Part shown: in pieces, positions 1 through 13,721 of the stretch
Layout: every line of letters starts with the position of its first letter
Position numbering within the stretch: the first letter of the stretch is position 1
From: Phaeosaccion multiseriatum
Lineage: Eukaryota > Ochrophyta, other classes
Length of the DNA stretch: 64,000 nucleotides
Assembly: GCA_965112735.1 (NCBI GenBank)
Contig: OZ218951.1
Location: forward strand, 2,046,001-2,110,000
Reading direction: 5' to 3'
Made by a program: the position numbers and the translations under genes
The notes under the pieces: model-generated
The model's input: only the letters and a program-made list of their open reading frames with translations
Database searches by the model: none
Told to the model about the DNA's origin: nothing

Positions 1-741
1 GGCTCATTGAGTTCGGAGAGCCGCCCACGTGGGAAGGTGCGTCAGTCAGTCAGTCCCAAGTACCTTCTCTTCGCCTCACTTAACTTCATTCACGTTAGTC
101 ACTCAACTCGTCAGTTGGCGCAGTCAGTCACTCTCCTATATGAGTGGCGCAGGGGCAGGGAGGACAGAACAGCTCTTCCTTCTCAATGGGGAATATTCCG
201 GGCGGAACATTCCGGAAGGTTCCTTTCCATTGCAATCTTTCTGTGGTCTGCTGGACACACCATCCGCAGGCAATTTGTTCTCTCATTTGCTTCGCGCAGG
301 CCTCAAGTCTCCTTTCTTCCCTCTTGTCCTGCCTTACATCCTTACCCCAACCTCCTTCTTCCCTCTTGTCATACCTTGGCTCCTGTGTGTGTGTGTGTGT
401 GCGTTTGTTCGTTTGTGGGTGCGTGCGTTTGCTCTTTTTTGGTGGGGTTTGGTTTGTCGGTGGACGACTACACAGGCCTGGAAACCCCACCCCCTGCGGT
501 GGACCCAAACATGCCCGAGGAGGCATGGGCAGACGAGGACTTGCCAGATGGCGGCGATTGGCGAACCAACATGACCATCGAGGGAGAGCTATACTACTGG
601 AATACGAGAACGGGGCAGGCCAGCTGGGTCAAGCCAAGGGAGGAGGGGGAGGGGGGCGGTTTTGTCGGCGTGCCACCACAGCCACAGGATGCGGATGCCG
701 TATCACCAACTGCGCCTGCCGCTGGTGGGGGGGCTTCATGA
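1..741 (+). CDS. WW-domain protein, 3' end (two exons, 5' truncated by window)
   Basis: The last two coding exons are visible. Exon 1..36 (frame 3) reads LIEFGEPPTWE and ends at an AAG|GTGCGT donor. After an intron with a short GT repeat, exon 476..741 starts behind CACAG and the phase fits: the leftover G joins GC to give Gly. Exon 2 has an acidic Pro-rich lead-in (PNMPEEAWADEDL) and then one WW domain: the first Trp in GGDW, the core LYYWNTRTGQ, and the second Trp-Lys-Pro in ASWVKP. It ends in a Gly/Ala-rich tail and a TGA. WW domains bind Pro-rich ligands; the full protein and its partner cannot be named without the upstream exons. The Trp-Trp spacing and the aromatic YYW look functional. 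Confidence 0.75.
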   Translation, partial: GSLSSESRPRGKVRQSVSPKYLLFASLNFIHVSHSTRQLAQSVTLLYEWRRGREDRTALPSQWGIFRAEHSGRFLSIAIFLWSAGHTIRRQFVLSFASRRPQVSFLPSCPALHPYPNLLLPSCHTLAPVCVCVCVCSFVGACVCSFLVGFGLSVDDYTGLETPPPAVDPNMPEEAWADEDLPDGGDWRTNMTIEGELYYWNTRTGQASWVKPREEGEGGGFVGVPPQPQDADAVSPTAPAAGGGAS

Positions 742-1706
742 CAGACTCACTTGTGATGGATCTGTCAGGGAGGCAGGAGGAGGAGGAGGAGGTGCTTCCG
801 AAGTTTTGGAAGTGTGCTACTTACGTACGGATACGTCTGAACGATTCCCACACGTGTGGGGCAGAGTGCGTGGGTGCGCGTGTCAAAATTCCGCAGTAAT
901 GTTACGATGATACATGGAATTTTGTAGAAAATCTCTTCCTGTATCTATTCCCTGCCTCTTGCTGCTTGCCTGCAAGCCTTTTGCCTGCCACCCAAAGAGG
1001 GCAAGCGCCGCATCAGGCCTCTAACAATCCAGATAAATGTAGGCCTCAAACCCGAAAAAACAAAAGCAAAACGAGGCAGCAGCAGCAGCAGCAGCAGCAC
1101 CACCATCATCACCACCGCAGCGAACACTACAATGCTCCCCCTCCGCGTCCTCGTCCTCCTCGTCCTCCTCGTCCTGCTCCTCCTCCTCCTCCCCCCCTCC
1201 CTGTTGCTGCATGGTGGTGTGCGCTTCATCTTCTCGCCTCCCGCGAGAGTCCCCGTTCCCTCCTCCTCCCCCTCCTCCACTTGCCGCAGTCATCCCCTGC
1301 CTGTTCAAACCCTCCTATGAAGGACGCCTGGCAAGGCCTGGTACAATCAAATGCCCATGCCTATGCGCCATGTCGATGCGTGCCCGTATACCTGCCTATG
1401 CGTGGCCAGAGCATTACCATCGCCACCACGATCAAAGCGAGCGAGGAGAGCACCGAAAATGCACTTTCTCGACCCGTCAACGGAAAGGCCTCTCCTGGGG
1501 CCCCGTGGCCTTCGCGCTGTTTGAATGCTTCTTCCTACGAGCAGTCAATCCGCCCTCTTGTCCTGAGCAGTCAATCCGCCCTCTGTCCTCCTGTCCTCCT
1601 GTCCTCCTTGTACTCTTGCCCACTGCTGCTGTTCTCTCATGTCCTGTCTCAGCTCTGCTCCACTCCACTCGGCTCTGGTCTCCCCTCCCCTCGCCCTACC
1701 CTGGCC
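742..1706. other. Convergent intergenic region with triplet repeats
   Basis: No gene is seen between the 3' ends of the WW gene (+) and the CTD phosphatase gene (-). The stretch holds CAG/CAC triplets around 1076-1115 and CTCCT-rich runs at 1140-1300. The open frames here are low-complexity products of those repeats. Confidence 0.6.
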
Positions 1707-4700
1707 TTAGTTGGGCACCCCCGACCCAAGCGCCGCTGCCCCCATTCTCCAGAACTCCACATGGTCTCTCACATCCTTGACGTCCTTGGTGGCCTCGAGG
1801 AAGTCTCCAATGACCTCCAGCTCGGTGTCGTCCATCTCGTCGATCCAGCTCATGCAGTCGATCGCGTTCTCGGGCTGGGGGGGGGGGGGTGGGAATGAGA
1901 GAGTGAGAGAGTGAGAGAGTGAGACAGTGAGAGAGTGAGATAGGGAGCGCCGAAGCTCAACTTACCCCTCCCTCCCTCCTTCACGGACCCGCAAGCTGAA
2001 ACTCAAAACACCTCATTCTCCTTGACTAACCCATAAGCTGAAACTCAAAAACATGTCCTCATTCTCCTTGACTAACCCATAAGCTGAAACTCAAAACATG
2101 TCCTCATTCTCCTTGACTTACTAACCTGGAACATGTACGCCATAGGGGAGTTGTCAACGATGATGGTATCGTCGAGGTTGCGGTTTCCGCGCAGCATGGT
2201 GAGGTCCTTGACAAAATAGCCCTCATGGAACACGCAGTGCTCGCGGAATAGGCGGTCCGTGATGTAGCCTGGTAGGAGAGGGGAGGGGAGGAGGGGGGAG
2301 AGGAGAGCGGGGTGGGGAGGGAGGGAGGGCAGGATAGGGTGGAGTGAGGAGGAGGAGGAGGAGGAGGAGGAGGAGGAGGAGGAGGAGGAAGAGGAGGAGG
2401 AGGAGGAGGAGGAGGAGGAGGAGGATGAGTGGGCTGCGAGAAAGGAGGGGGGATGTAGCGAAGCGCCACTATACTGGGCTTCGATCTGTTTTTTGTCTGT
2501 CCCGTGAGATTGAAAAGAGCGACTCAGACAGAGCACGTATGGAAGGAAGGAAAGAAGGAAGTAAGCCTTCCAACTTGGAGGAGAGCCGTGTCCTCCTCCT
2601 CCACAGCTCTTCTCTTACCCGCCCTCTGTGCCCGACAGGTTAGGTCCTTACACCTCTGTCTGTCTGAGAGGGAAGGCCCTGACCCTCGACCCTTACTCCC
2701 CGCCCCTTCCTTCTCCACCCAGACATCCGCATGCCCTCCCTCCCTTTCCCTCACGAACTGCCTCTTTCATGTTATCCCCCCCTCTGTCCAACCGACCCAC
2801 ACCCCCCCTTCTTCAGCCAGAGACATCCATGCCCTCCCCCCCTTGCCTCTGCCCCCCCCCCCCTCTATCCACCCACCCCTCCATCCATCTACCCCGCGGG
2901 CGGTCCCTCTCCTGAGTCGAGTCTCTTCTTTCCATCTCATCTCCCCGTTGCCATAGATGAGCATCTCCCTCTCTCTCTCTCCCTCTCTCTCTCCCTCTCG
3001 CGCGCTCTCTCTCTCTCTCTCTCTCCCCCTCTCTCGCTCTGTCCCACTCTGCCCCCCTTTCTCGCTCTTCCTCCTTCCTTCTCTCTCGCGCTCTGTCCCA
3101 CTCACTCACTCACTCACTCACTCACCCACTCACTCACCCATGGGATCAAGCATGTCGAGAAGGGGGTTTGCGTACTGTGGCAAGGACGCTGTGAAGATTA
3201 TCACCTGGTATGATGGGGTGCATGGGTTAATGGATGGATGGAGGGGGGGTGCATGGGTTAATGGATGGATGGAGCGGGGGTGCATGGATTAATGGATAAA
3301 TGAATGTTTGATTGTCGAAGGCGAGGAGCAGGAGCAAGGCACGAGAAGGGGTGCGCAAATAGGAGGAGACAGGGCCGAAGACACACGCTCAACGGCGCAG
3401 CTCCCTCTCCCCCCCCCCCAAGCCGTGCTCTAACCCACCCATCCCCTCACTTCACCTCCTCTCACCTCGTAAATCTTCGACATCCTCCGGAGGAACTCCT
3501 CCGCTCCGGGCCGTTTCAGCACAAACACCTTGTAGTGAGAACTGTCCACCTGTATGTCCAGCGTGTAGTCCGATCGAGGCACCGGTTTGAAGCTCGAATG
3601 CACCAGCGTCTCGTCGAGGTCCAGCACGAGCAGCTTCCTCCCTGAGTGCTTGGCCCGCTGGGGCCCCAGGAGACGGTCAATGTGACCTCCCTCGGGAGGG
3701 TTGTCGTCGGTGTCTCTGGACATGGTTTCATCCGCATCGGAGGCCGACTTCAGGCACGATAGGAAACCAGAGCACCACCCCATCCGCTTTTCTACTGTTG
3801 GAAGGGTGGGTGGGAGGGCGGGTGGGCGGTGGTAGGTTGGAGGAGGGAGAGGGAGGGGAGGGGGGGGCGGGGCGGGGTGGTGAGGAGCAGATTGTGGGGA
3901 GGGGACAAGAGAGAAGAGGGCGATGAGGTGGCACCGGAGGGAAGACGGAGGCAGGCAGACAAACCAGGCAGGCGGATAACCAGACAGACAGGCATGTAGA
4001 CAGGCAGGCAGGCAGGCACACAAGCAGACAGGCAGATGGGCAAGCAGACAGGCATGCAGGCAAACAGTCACAAGAGAGGTACGAGGTGGCAAACCAGCGA
4101 AAGAAAGCATTGATGCGCATACGCCCTGTCTCTGACGCGATCGCTGTCGCTGTCGTACCACTTGGGCGCAAAGGCTTCTCGTCATCAGAGTCGGAGCCCC
4201 CAGCTGGGGGAGGTGGTGTGACCGCGGCTGCTGGCGGCTGGTACCCGGCAGGCGCCTCTGTTTTTTGCTGCACACCGTCCTTATCCGCCTGCTGGATCAG
4301 AGCTTTGAGGTTGTCAGGGATGCGTTGCAAAACGCTGCTGCGGCGCCTCTCCTTGTTGGCGAGCTCTGCCTCAGTGGGTGCCGCTGGCGCTTCGTCCTCT
4401 TGGCCCTCTTCTCCCTCTGCTACTGCTGCTGCTACGGCCGTGTGGTCTACAGCGCCACTGCCGCTGCCGCTCGTCTTCATCGAAGCGGCGAGGGCGGTGG
4501 TGTCGATGCCATCCACGGTCGATCTCCGCCTCTCCATAGCTGTTGCGAAGAGAGAAGGGGTGGAGAGAGAGAGAGAGAGGGGGGGGGGGGGGGGATGAAG
4601 GACACTCCTTTCGCTGAGGCTGTGATGATCCGATGCATGACACAAACGAAGAGCAGCACGTTTTCATCGCTTGCCTTCCCCGTAGCCCCCCTCTCCCACG

Positions 4701-5408
4701 CAGAGAAAAAACAAAAGACGCCCAAGCGTTTTGCTCTCTGAGCTACTCTACGTGACGGGTCAGACAACGACACCGAACCGTCCCAACGGCCATTCCACAG
4801 CCCTTCCCCACCCACCCACAGACGAGTATCCCCAGCAAGCACCACCGCGTACCTTTTTGCCTGGCCAGCAAAATCGCCTCGGCCATCTCCTCATCCTCTC
4901 CACTCACGATGAAGGACTGACGGGCAAACACCTTGGGCTTTCCCTGATCAGCCTCCTCGGGATAGACCACCGAGCCGGACCGGGTACTGCATTCGTTGGA
5001 GGAGAGGGGGGGGGGCAAGAGAAGCGTGGCCGTGGATAGGGAGTGGAGACGGAATGAGCAACAGTATAGGAAAGGTGTGTCGCCATACGGGCGAATCGAA
5101 TGGTGAGTGAAGGGAGGCCTCCACAGAGGCACCGCCGCCGCAGCAGCACCACCGCTGTGCTGTCTTTCTATCCCATTGGTGGGTGGCGCGGTGCGGTGCG
5201 GATGATGACGAAGGTGACGCTGCTCCTCCTCACTCACCCACCCACGCGCCCCTCCACACCCCCCCATCCAAGAGGAAGATCATGGTCTTATCCCGCAAAG
5301 GAAGCACTTCTACCCCCCCCCCCCAATCCTCCGTCTCCTCTTGAATTTTTTCACTCACGTCTTGGAAGGGGTACCCTCCTCCCCTCCCGTGGCTACCTCT
5401 TCCGGCAT
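1707..5408 (-). CDS. SCP/FCP1-like RNA polymerase II CTD phosphatase (HAD family), 7 exons
   Basis: The spliced model is complement(1707..1874, 2126..2268, 3138..3204, 3466..3791, 4159..4539, 4853..4986, 5359..5408), 422 aa, with every intron phase consistent. The catalytic motif LVLDLDETLVHSS (DxDxT, about residues 243-255) sits in exon 4. Exon 5 carries VIIFTASLPQYANPLLDML, exon 6 the HAD motif IIVDNSP, and exon 7 the usual end (PENAIDCMSWIDEMDD then ELEVIGDFLE). That is a complete FCP1-homology domain of the small CTD phosphatase type (SCP1, CTDSPL2 and relatives). Such enzymes dephosphorylate Ser residues of the RNA polymerase II CTD or other nuclear phosphoproteins. The first ~190 residues are low-complexity and acidic. 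Start ATG 5408 was chosen because its 50-nt exon ends in phase 2 and fits the next acceptor. No BRCT domain is present, unlike true FCP1. Confidence 0.88.
2342..2425. repeat. AGG triplet microsatellite in a CTD phosphatase intron
   Basis: About 80 bp of nearly pure AGG, giving CCT pyrimidine tracts in the sense of the minus-strand gene. It lies in the intron between exons 5 and 6. Confidence 0.9.
2963..3137. repeat. CT-rich and CACT tandem repeats in an intron
   Basis: Runs of CT dinucleotides are followed by CACT tetranucleotides that end at the donor side of exon 5 of the CTD phosphatase gene. Confidence 0.85.
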
Positions 5409-5769
5409 GATAGCGAAGCCAATCTTCGCTCAGCCTTTGGAAGTGATAGTTTGTTCTCTGCCCCGGCGTTGCTCCCCTCCTCCTGCTGTCCCCTTCCCTG
5501 CTTGGGAGTCTGCGGAGTCCTGACTGGGAGATTTGCGTCTTTCCTCAAGGCTGTACTTGCGGTAATATGGTAAGCTTTCTATAGAGAAAAAGGGAAGGGG
5601 AGAGGGGGAGAGGAACGGGAATACAAAACGGGCAGGAGCCCCCTGGGACTTTGTGTGAGGGTTGGTGATACAGATCACAGTTCGTGCTTTCGTGCCTTCG
5701 TGCCTTCGTGATCCTTCGTGAAGGGTACAGTAGCAGGGCCGGAACTTGCGGGGTCCAGAGTAGTCGTCC

Positions 5770-6078
5770 TCAGTCTTGGGGATGGCCTCGAAGGCCATGC
5801 CCATGAGTGTGGCGGCGTCGAAGGAAGCGCCCATCCGTCCGAGGCGCGTCTGGAGCTGGTTTACCTGAGTGAAGTACTCGTTCGGATTTGACCGCATATC
5901 CATCTTGCAGGACAGAAGGGCCCACCCTCGCGACCAACATGCGGGCCCTTCTGTCCTCGGAACTTTCCAAATGAGTACTTCACTCAAGTGAACCAGCTCC
6001 AGACGCGCCTCGGACGGATGGGCGCTTCCTTCGACGCCGCCACACTCATGGGCATGGCCTTCGAGGCCATCCCCAACC
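5770..6078. mobile_element. Copia-type gag fragment present as an inverted duplication (foldback)
   Basis: On the minus strand, about 5770-5885 encodes a piece resembling the Copia Gag region: NPNEYFTQVNQLQTRLGRMG and then AATLMGMAFEAIP. The same DNA recurs on the plus strand at about 5971-6075 in opposite orientation, nearly identical over ~105 bp. An inner pair of 13-bp arms (5911-5923 and 5943-5955) brackets a 19-nt loop. No LTR, integrase or reverse transcriptase adjoins it, so this is a dead fragment. The Gag assignment rests on pattern resemblance only. Confidence 0.65.
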
Positions 6079-6105
6079 CTGAGTAACAACATCTGCAGGA
6101 CGGCC

Positions 6106-6450
6106 TTGAGAGCGGGAGCGGCAGCAGCCCACAGCGAGACCCGCAAGGAGCGGCACTATGCCGGCACCTACGACCGAGAGCGTGTTCGCCTCACCACCTT
6201 CGCCATCGAGACCCACGGACGACTCGGCGCACAGGCGCAATCGCTCCTACACGCACTCGCCGAGCACGTGGTCTCCCGCACGGGCCGCACTGGCTCCTCC
6301 ACCACCAAGGGCCACGTCCCGACCAGACTTCGCCGTCTCGTCAGCTGCAGCCACAAGATGTGGCTCTCGGAGCGAGAGCGCGCCTTCCTGGGTCGGCTCA
6401 ACCGCGGAGCTGGTCAGAGCGCAAAGCGGCTGCGGCTGCCTGAAATAGGG
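6106..6450 (+). pseudogene. Reverse-transcriptase-like C-terminal remnant
   Basis: The frame reads AHSETRKERHYAGTYDRERV, then RLTTFAIETHGRLGAQAQSL and LHALAEHV. This resembles the end of non-LTR reverse transcriptases of algae and oomycetes, where a Thr-Phe-Gly/His-Gly-like stretch precedes a helical tail. There are no catalytic YxDD or endonuclease motifs, no start, and flanking retroelement debris. Treat it as a decayed fragment; the family is inferred. Confidence 0.45.
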
Positions 6451-6489
6451 GGGAACAGCGCCCCGTCTGAACGGAAGAGCCTTCGCCCC

Positions 6490-7388
6490 ATTCCAAGGTG
6501 CTGCCTCTGGAGGACACGATGCTGAAGATCATGGGCGTTGTAGGGAAGGGGCATCACAATTCGTCGCTGGGGTGAACAAGGATTGGAGGAGGCTGAATAG
6601 CGCCGCCCATCCCACTTTGGAGACTTCTCTTCGTCACAGCGTGCTCGGGTCTGACGCGCGCCTCAAATGGGCCGTCGGGCAGGGCTATCCGTTGACCCTT
6701 AGGCTTTCAGAGCTGCAGCCCGGTGGAAAGACTTGAGCACCTGCAAGGCCCTCCATCGCAAAGTGGGGGGGGGGTGACTTACCATGGAAGGGGAGGGGGT
6801 GTGAGTACGCTGCCCAGAATGCCACGCACGGCACGAGTATTCTCAAGTGGCTCCGCTCGGAAAGCCCTAACAAGAGACCGTGCCCCTGGAACGAGTATAC
6901 TTGCACTCAAGCCGCATTGAGAGGGGACGTGGACATGCTCACGTGGCTGCTCTCGGACGAGGCGAACGCTCCTTTCCACTTGATTCTTTGGATAGATGCC
7001 GCTTCAAAGGGACATATCAATGTGCTGCAGGTGCTTCTGAATCACCCCAAGATCAGGTCCGAGCTGGATGTGGCAGATGAACACCGCGGTGTTCGGATGG
7101 GGGGGGCTATTATTGCTGCGTATAGGGGGCACCCGCTGGCTGCATACAAACGCTCGTGAGCTGTGTGATTGGGACAGGGATGTGTGTGCCAATGCGCTCG
7201 AGTATGCAAAGAGCCTCGCCGTGCTCAAGTGGCTGCGATCCGAGAGCGTCATGTGCCCGTGGGACATGCGCGTTTGCCCGGAGGTGCTGCTCAACATGGG
7301 TAGCTGGGATGGGGGGAGGAATGATACGTTCGAGGAGATTAAGCGGTGGGTGCACACCAATGGCCACCCCTGCGACTGCGAAGACTGA
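6490..7388 (+). pseudogene. Ankyrin-like family member, decayed copy
   Basis: Homology to the intact local copies begins with LPLEDTMLKIMGVVGKGHH near 6500 and ends with GHPCDCED and a TGA at 7388. Between them the frame is interrupted by stops and several frameshifts. The middle retains recognisable pieces on different frames, such as LRGDVDMLTWLLSDEANAPF and SLAVLKWLRSESVMCPWDMR. A G-run near 6765-6775 marks one break. This is the only longer copy on the plus strand and it cannot encode the ~300-aa protein. Confidence 0.8.
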
Positions 7389-7684
7389 TTGACTGATCAT
7401 CGTCACTTTTGCTCCTGGCGGCCCACCGGGAGAGCACGGCATGAGGACCAGGCAGCTCGACCACAGCCACTTGAATCCAGCCAGGAGGGCAGTTGGTTTG
7501 GCGAGGGAGGCAGTCAGGGGGGCAGTGCCCGGTAGGTTTGGCGAGGGAGGCAGTGCGGGCGGGCTTCTCCTGCATGTGTATCAAAGTGCTTCGACCATGG
7601 TCTCCGAGTCGAGGCACTCTCCACTTGAGCGAGGCCGCAGCACAAGGAGGGAGGGAGGGAGGGAGGGTGTTGCGATATCCCCTC
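7389..7684. other. Spacer between ankyrin-like pseudogene and Copia foldback
   Basis: No gene is recognised. The stretch contains two copies of a GGTTTGGCGAGGGAGGCAGT-type direct repeat near 7495-7555. A motif (TGTTGCGATATCCCCTC) at about 7669-7686 recurs at about 7953-7970. Confidence 0.5.
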
Positions 7685-7875
7685 GAGGAATGGACGGAGG
7701 CGTACTGGGCGGAGCTTAACGCTATAGAGCAACGCCAGGTATGGGAGGAGGTAGACTATGAGGAGGGTATGAATGTGCTGCAGGCAGTCATGCTCTTCTC
7801 ATAGTCTACCTCCTCCCATACCTGGCGTTGCTCTATAGCGTTAAGCTCCGCCCAGTACGCCTCCGTCCATTCCTC
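7685..7875. mobile_element. Copia pol fragment as a near-perfect inverted repeat
   Basis: Two 78-bp arms (7685-7762 and 7798-7875) are reverse complements around a 35-nt spacer. Each arm, read from its outer end, encodes EEWTEAYWAELNAIEQRQVW and then EEVDYE. This resembles the start of the Copia RVT_2 domain, where a W-x-E-A-M-x-x-E-L pattern is followed by W-E-x-V. It is a short dead fragment with no intact element. Confidence 0.7.
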
Positions 7876-8590
7876 TGCGTACTCTCCCGCTTGTGCTGCG
7901 CGCCGACCACCTTTGTAGAACCAGCTAGCTGTGAAGTGTCGCGACAGCTGTCGTGTTGCGATATCCCCTCTACAGAAACAGTGACAGGCCAAGTAGTGTC
8001 AACTCTTTTATATACCCATGAGAGATACGTCTAAAGAAGTGATGGCTTTGGCGCCACACATGTACCTCGATATTCGATGTCGATATAGTGCTCAGTCACA
8101 TAAGTCGATGTTCATCGTAACAGAGGGAGGGGGGGGGAGGTCCCGCCTTGCTCGAAACTTGGGAGGGAAGCGCACAAACGAGCAAGAGCGAGACATGCAT
8201 GCGTTGCATCTTGGTCAGAGGCACCAGATACGCGAGGGCTGAGGGATTCTGACTGTCCAGGCCGACTCAGAGATTGGGGGCGCGTTGCGTGTTGGTGCTG
8301 CCCCGTCCTGTGTCCTTGCCTTCCGTTGCAGATGCTGAAGCTTGGATAATAATTAACGCTCGATTTGCATATTGCGTGGATCGCCCAAATCGCCCCCCTT
8401 TTTTGGACACTTGTAGCAAAATGACGCTGGGAGATAGCTCTTCGTGTACAGTACCTCTTTGAGATGCCTATCGATCATAGTCTTTCCACTTTTATCGCTT
8501 TTTTCTCTCCATTTTTGTGGGAGGTTAGAGGCCTCTGTAGGCCTCTGAAACTCTTCTCCACCCCCCTCCCCCCCCAATATATATATATAT
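7876..8590. other. Intergenic; upstream region of coiled-coil gene
   Basis: No gene is recognised. An AT dinucleotide run (about 8577-8592) abuts the ATG of the next gene and may act as a TATA-like or leader element. The rest is unique sequence with retroelement-like scraps at its left end. Confidence 0.4.
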
Positions 8591-11432
<2,842 letters not shown>

Positions 11433-11838
11433 AGGGCTTGCTTGATGATTGACGATGGCCAGCGGCCAAGTCTCATGCAGCCACGCGTGTGCGTCGGAGC
11501 GCTGACGTCCGATGACCAGCCAAGACCGACACACAGGCCAGTGACCCACGGCAGCAGCCAGGAGAGCGAGGCAGGAGGAGAAAGCATCCACAAGACAGGA
11601 GGAGGAGAGGAGGGGAGAGACGACGACCTTTGTTCCAGAGGGTCTTTTGCACTGAGCTGAGTCAGGAAGGGCCTCGACGGATATGGAAGGGGGGGGGGTC
11701 GTTTACTGCTCGCGTGCTCTGTCGAGGCAGAGGGCACGCTCGACAAGAGTGCGTGAAGGCCTGAACTGAAGCACGGGAGAATGACATGGGAGGGGCACGG
11801 GAAACAGACATAATAGTAGTAGTAGAGGGGTAGAAGGC

Positions 11839-11869
<31 letters not shown>

Positions 11870-12479
11870 AAGAGTAGTAGTAGTAGTAGTAGTAGTAGAA
11901 GTAGCTAAAAGAGAGAAAAGAAGTAACATACAAAACCCACTCAATAGAGAGGACAAAGACAGAGCACCGAACCACCTTGTTGAGAGTGGAGGCATTTGGG
12001 TGCGTGGGAATGTGTCTGTCCCCACCACCGCCCCGCTTCTTCGCAAGATGAAAGCTCGTGTGGGTTGGGTAGAAAATGCGTTCTTCTGTACTTGCATATT
12101 CGTAAGGTCTACATCTTCTATGGTCTCAATCACTTATGTTCTCCTACTGTTCTACTTTCCGAAGGCAGACTTGCCAAAGGGCAGTAAGTGTCCTCAGAAG
12201 GCAGCAAGTGCCCTCCACCCCGACCCGCCCCCCCTCCGTGCAATGCACCCCCTTCCTCCTCTCCTGCACTGTACCGTCGGCTAACCCAAAACAGTCCAAC
12301 GCAGCTATAGACCAAAAATATCTGAGCATAGATTGGTGGGTTTGCATCAACGCCCATGCCCATCAAGCCCTCCCTCCTCTCCATGCTGGTCAGTCAAGGC
12401 CACTACAGAGCGTCATTGACTTATTGACTTGGTCAGTCACGTCAGGCCATGAAATAACTTTAGTCAGCCAGTCAGTCAA
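11433..12479. other. Convergent intergenic region with TAG microsatellite
   Basis: No gene is recognised between the coiled-coil gene (+) and ribA (-). A TAG triplet tract at about 11815-11899 is the main feature. TGACT/GTCAGT-rich sequence near 12400-12480 lies in the likely 3' flank of ribA. Confidence 0.5.
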
Positions 12480-13721
12480 TCACCCTTGATTGATGAGATG
12501 GCTCATGCGAGCGGCCTTGGCTTCCAGGTAGCGCTCGTTGTGCGGATTGGGCGGCACCAGCATAGGAATGCGCTCCTCCACCTCCACCCCCGTGGCCCGC
12601 ATCCATTCCAGCTTGTACGGGTTGTTGGTCATGAGAGCGACGGACTTGATGCCCATGTCAGCGAGTATGTGACTCACACACCCGTAGCTGCGGGCATCGT
12701 CCGGCAGTCCGAGGGCCCGGTTGGCGTCGACGGTATCCATGCCGCCGTCCTGGAGGTGGTAGGCGGCCACCTTATTGGCGAGGCCAATGCCTCGCCCCTC
12801 CTGCTGGAGATAGATGACCGCGCCCTCGTGTTGCTTAATGTAAGCGAGGGACGCGTCCAGCTGTTCGCGGCAGTCGCACCGGCGGCTCCCCAGCACCTCG
12901 CTCGTTTGACACTGGTCATGAACCCTCAGAGCGACCTTGTGTTTGCCCCGCAAGTCTCCAGACACCATCACCACCGGCTCGTGTGTAGCCCCTGCTGCGC
13001 TCAAATGCCGATACGCACGCAGGCGGAATGAGCCCTTGTCTGTGGGCAAGTCGCACTCACCCACAAAGGTCGTGACCCCCTCCCCGCCTCTGCTGCCTGC
13101 TGTTGCCCGCCCCAGAAGGATGGAGGAAGGGACATGCGGGGTAGCGTCTCCTCTAACGGCGCCGCCCGCGGGGGTGGTGGTGCTACTACCGCTGCCGCTG
13201 CTGCTCTTGCTACCGCTGCCCTTCCGACAGCATGGGCAGCTGGTGGTGCTCAGCATGGCAGACACGCGGTTTCTCTTTCTCTTTCTAGACACACGATTCT
13301 TCGAGGGCGATGGCGGCCCTTCATCACCCCCATCCTCCTCTGCTCCGTCGCTCCACGCTCCCCCCTTCTTGCGCTTGCAAGTGGTGGTGGTGGTTATCGT
13401 CGTGGTAGTTGTTGTTGCCGCCACAGGCTCGCCTTTCTCCTCGTCCGACTGCAAGTCGCCCTTCTTGGCTTCCCCTACCTGCCCCTTGGCCCCCTCTACG
13501 CCCCCCCCCCCCTCCTCTTTCTCCTCCTCCTCTTCCTCCTCACTGCTTTGCCCACCGCTGTCCGAGATAATCCCCAGTCGCGCGTTGTTCGGCAGAGAGA
13601 CGACCCCTCCAAAGAGATGGACCTGCTGCTGCTGCTGCTGCTGCTGCTGCTTGGCCACTGGAGCTGCTACCACCGGCGCCACCTCCTTCGCCCCTGATGG
13701 TCCCTCGACTATCTCCGACAT
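12480..13721 (-). CDS. ribA: GTP cyclohydrolase II
   Basis: A single exon of 413 aa. The C-terminal ~200 residues are a complete GTP cyclohydrolase II, which opens GTP to 2,5-diamino-6-ribosylamino-pyrimidinone phosphate, formate and pyrophosphate, the first step of riboflavin synthesis. The three zinc-ligand cysteines appear in HDQCQTSEVLGSRRCDC (about residues 268-284), followed by YLQQEGRGIGLANKVAAYHL and MDTVDANRALG. Residues 1-200 are low-complexity: poly-Gln encoded by CTG/CAG repeats, poly-Glu, a Thr run and Lys-rich stretches. No DHBP synthase (RibB) domain is fused, unlike plant RIBA. No clear plastid presequence is visible at ATG 13721. The gene is divergent from the EF-hand gene at 14174. 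Confidence 0.95.
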   Translation of the reverse strand: MSEIVEGPSGAKEVAPVVAAPVAKQQQQQQQQQVHLFGGVVSLPNNARLGIISDSGGQSSEEEEEEEKEEGGGGVEGAKGQVGEAKKGDLQSDEEKGEPVAATTTTTTITTTTTCKRKKGGAWSDGAEEDGGDEGPPSPSKNRVSRKRKRNRVSAMLSTTSCPCCRKGSGSKSSSGSGSSTTTPAGGAVRGDATPHVPSSILLGRATAGSRGGEGVTTFVGECDLPTDKGSFRLRAYRHLSAAGATHEPVVMVSGDLRGKHKVALRVHDQCQTSEVLGSRRCDCREQLDASLAYIKQHEGAVIYLQQEGRGIGLANKVAAYHLQDGGMDTVDANRALGLPDDARSYGCVSHILADMGIKSVALMTNNPYKLEWMRATGVEVEERIPMLVPPNPHNERYLEAKAARMSHLINQG

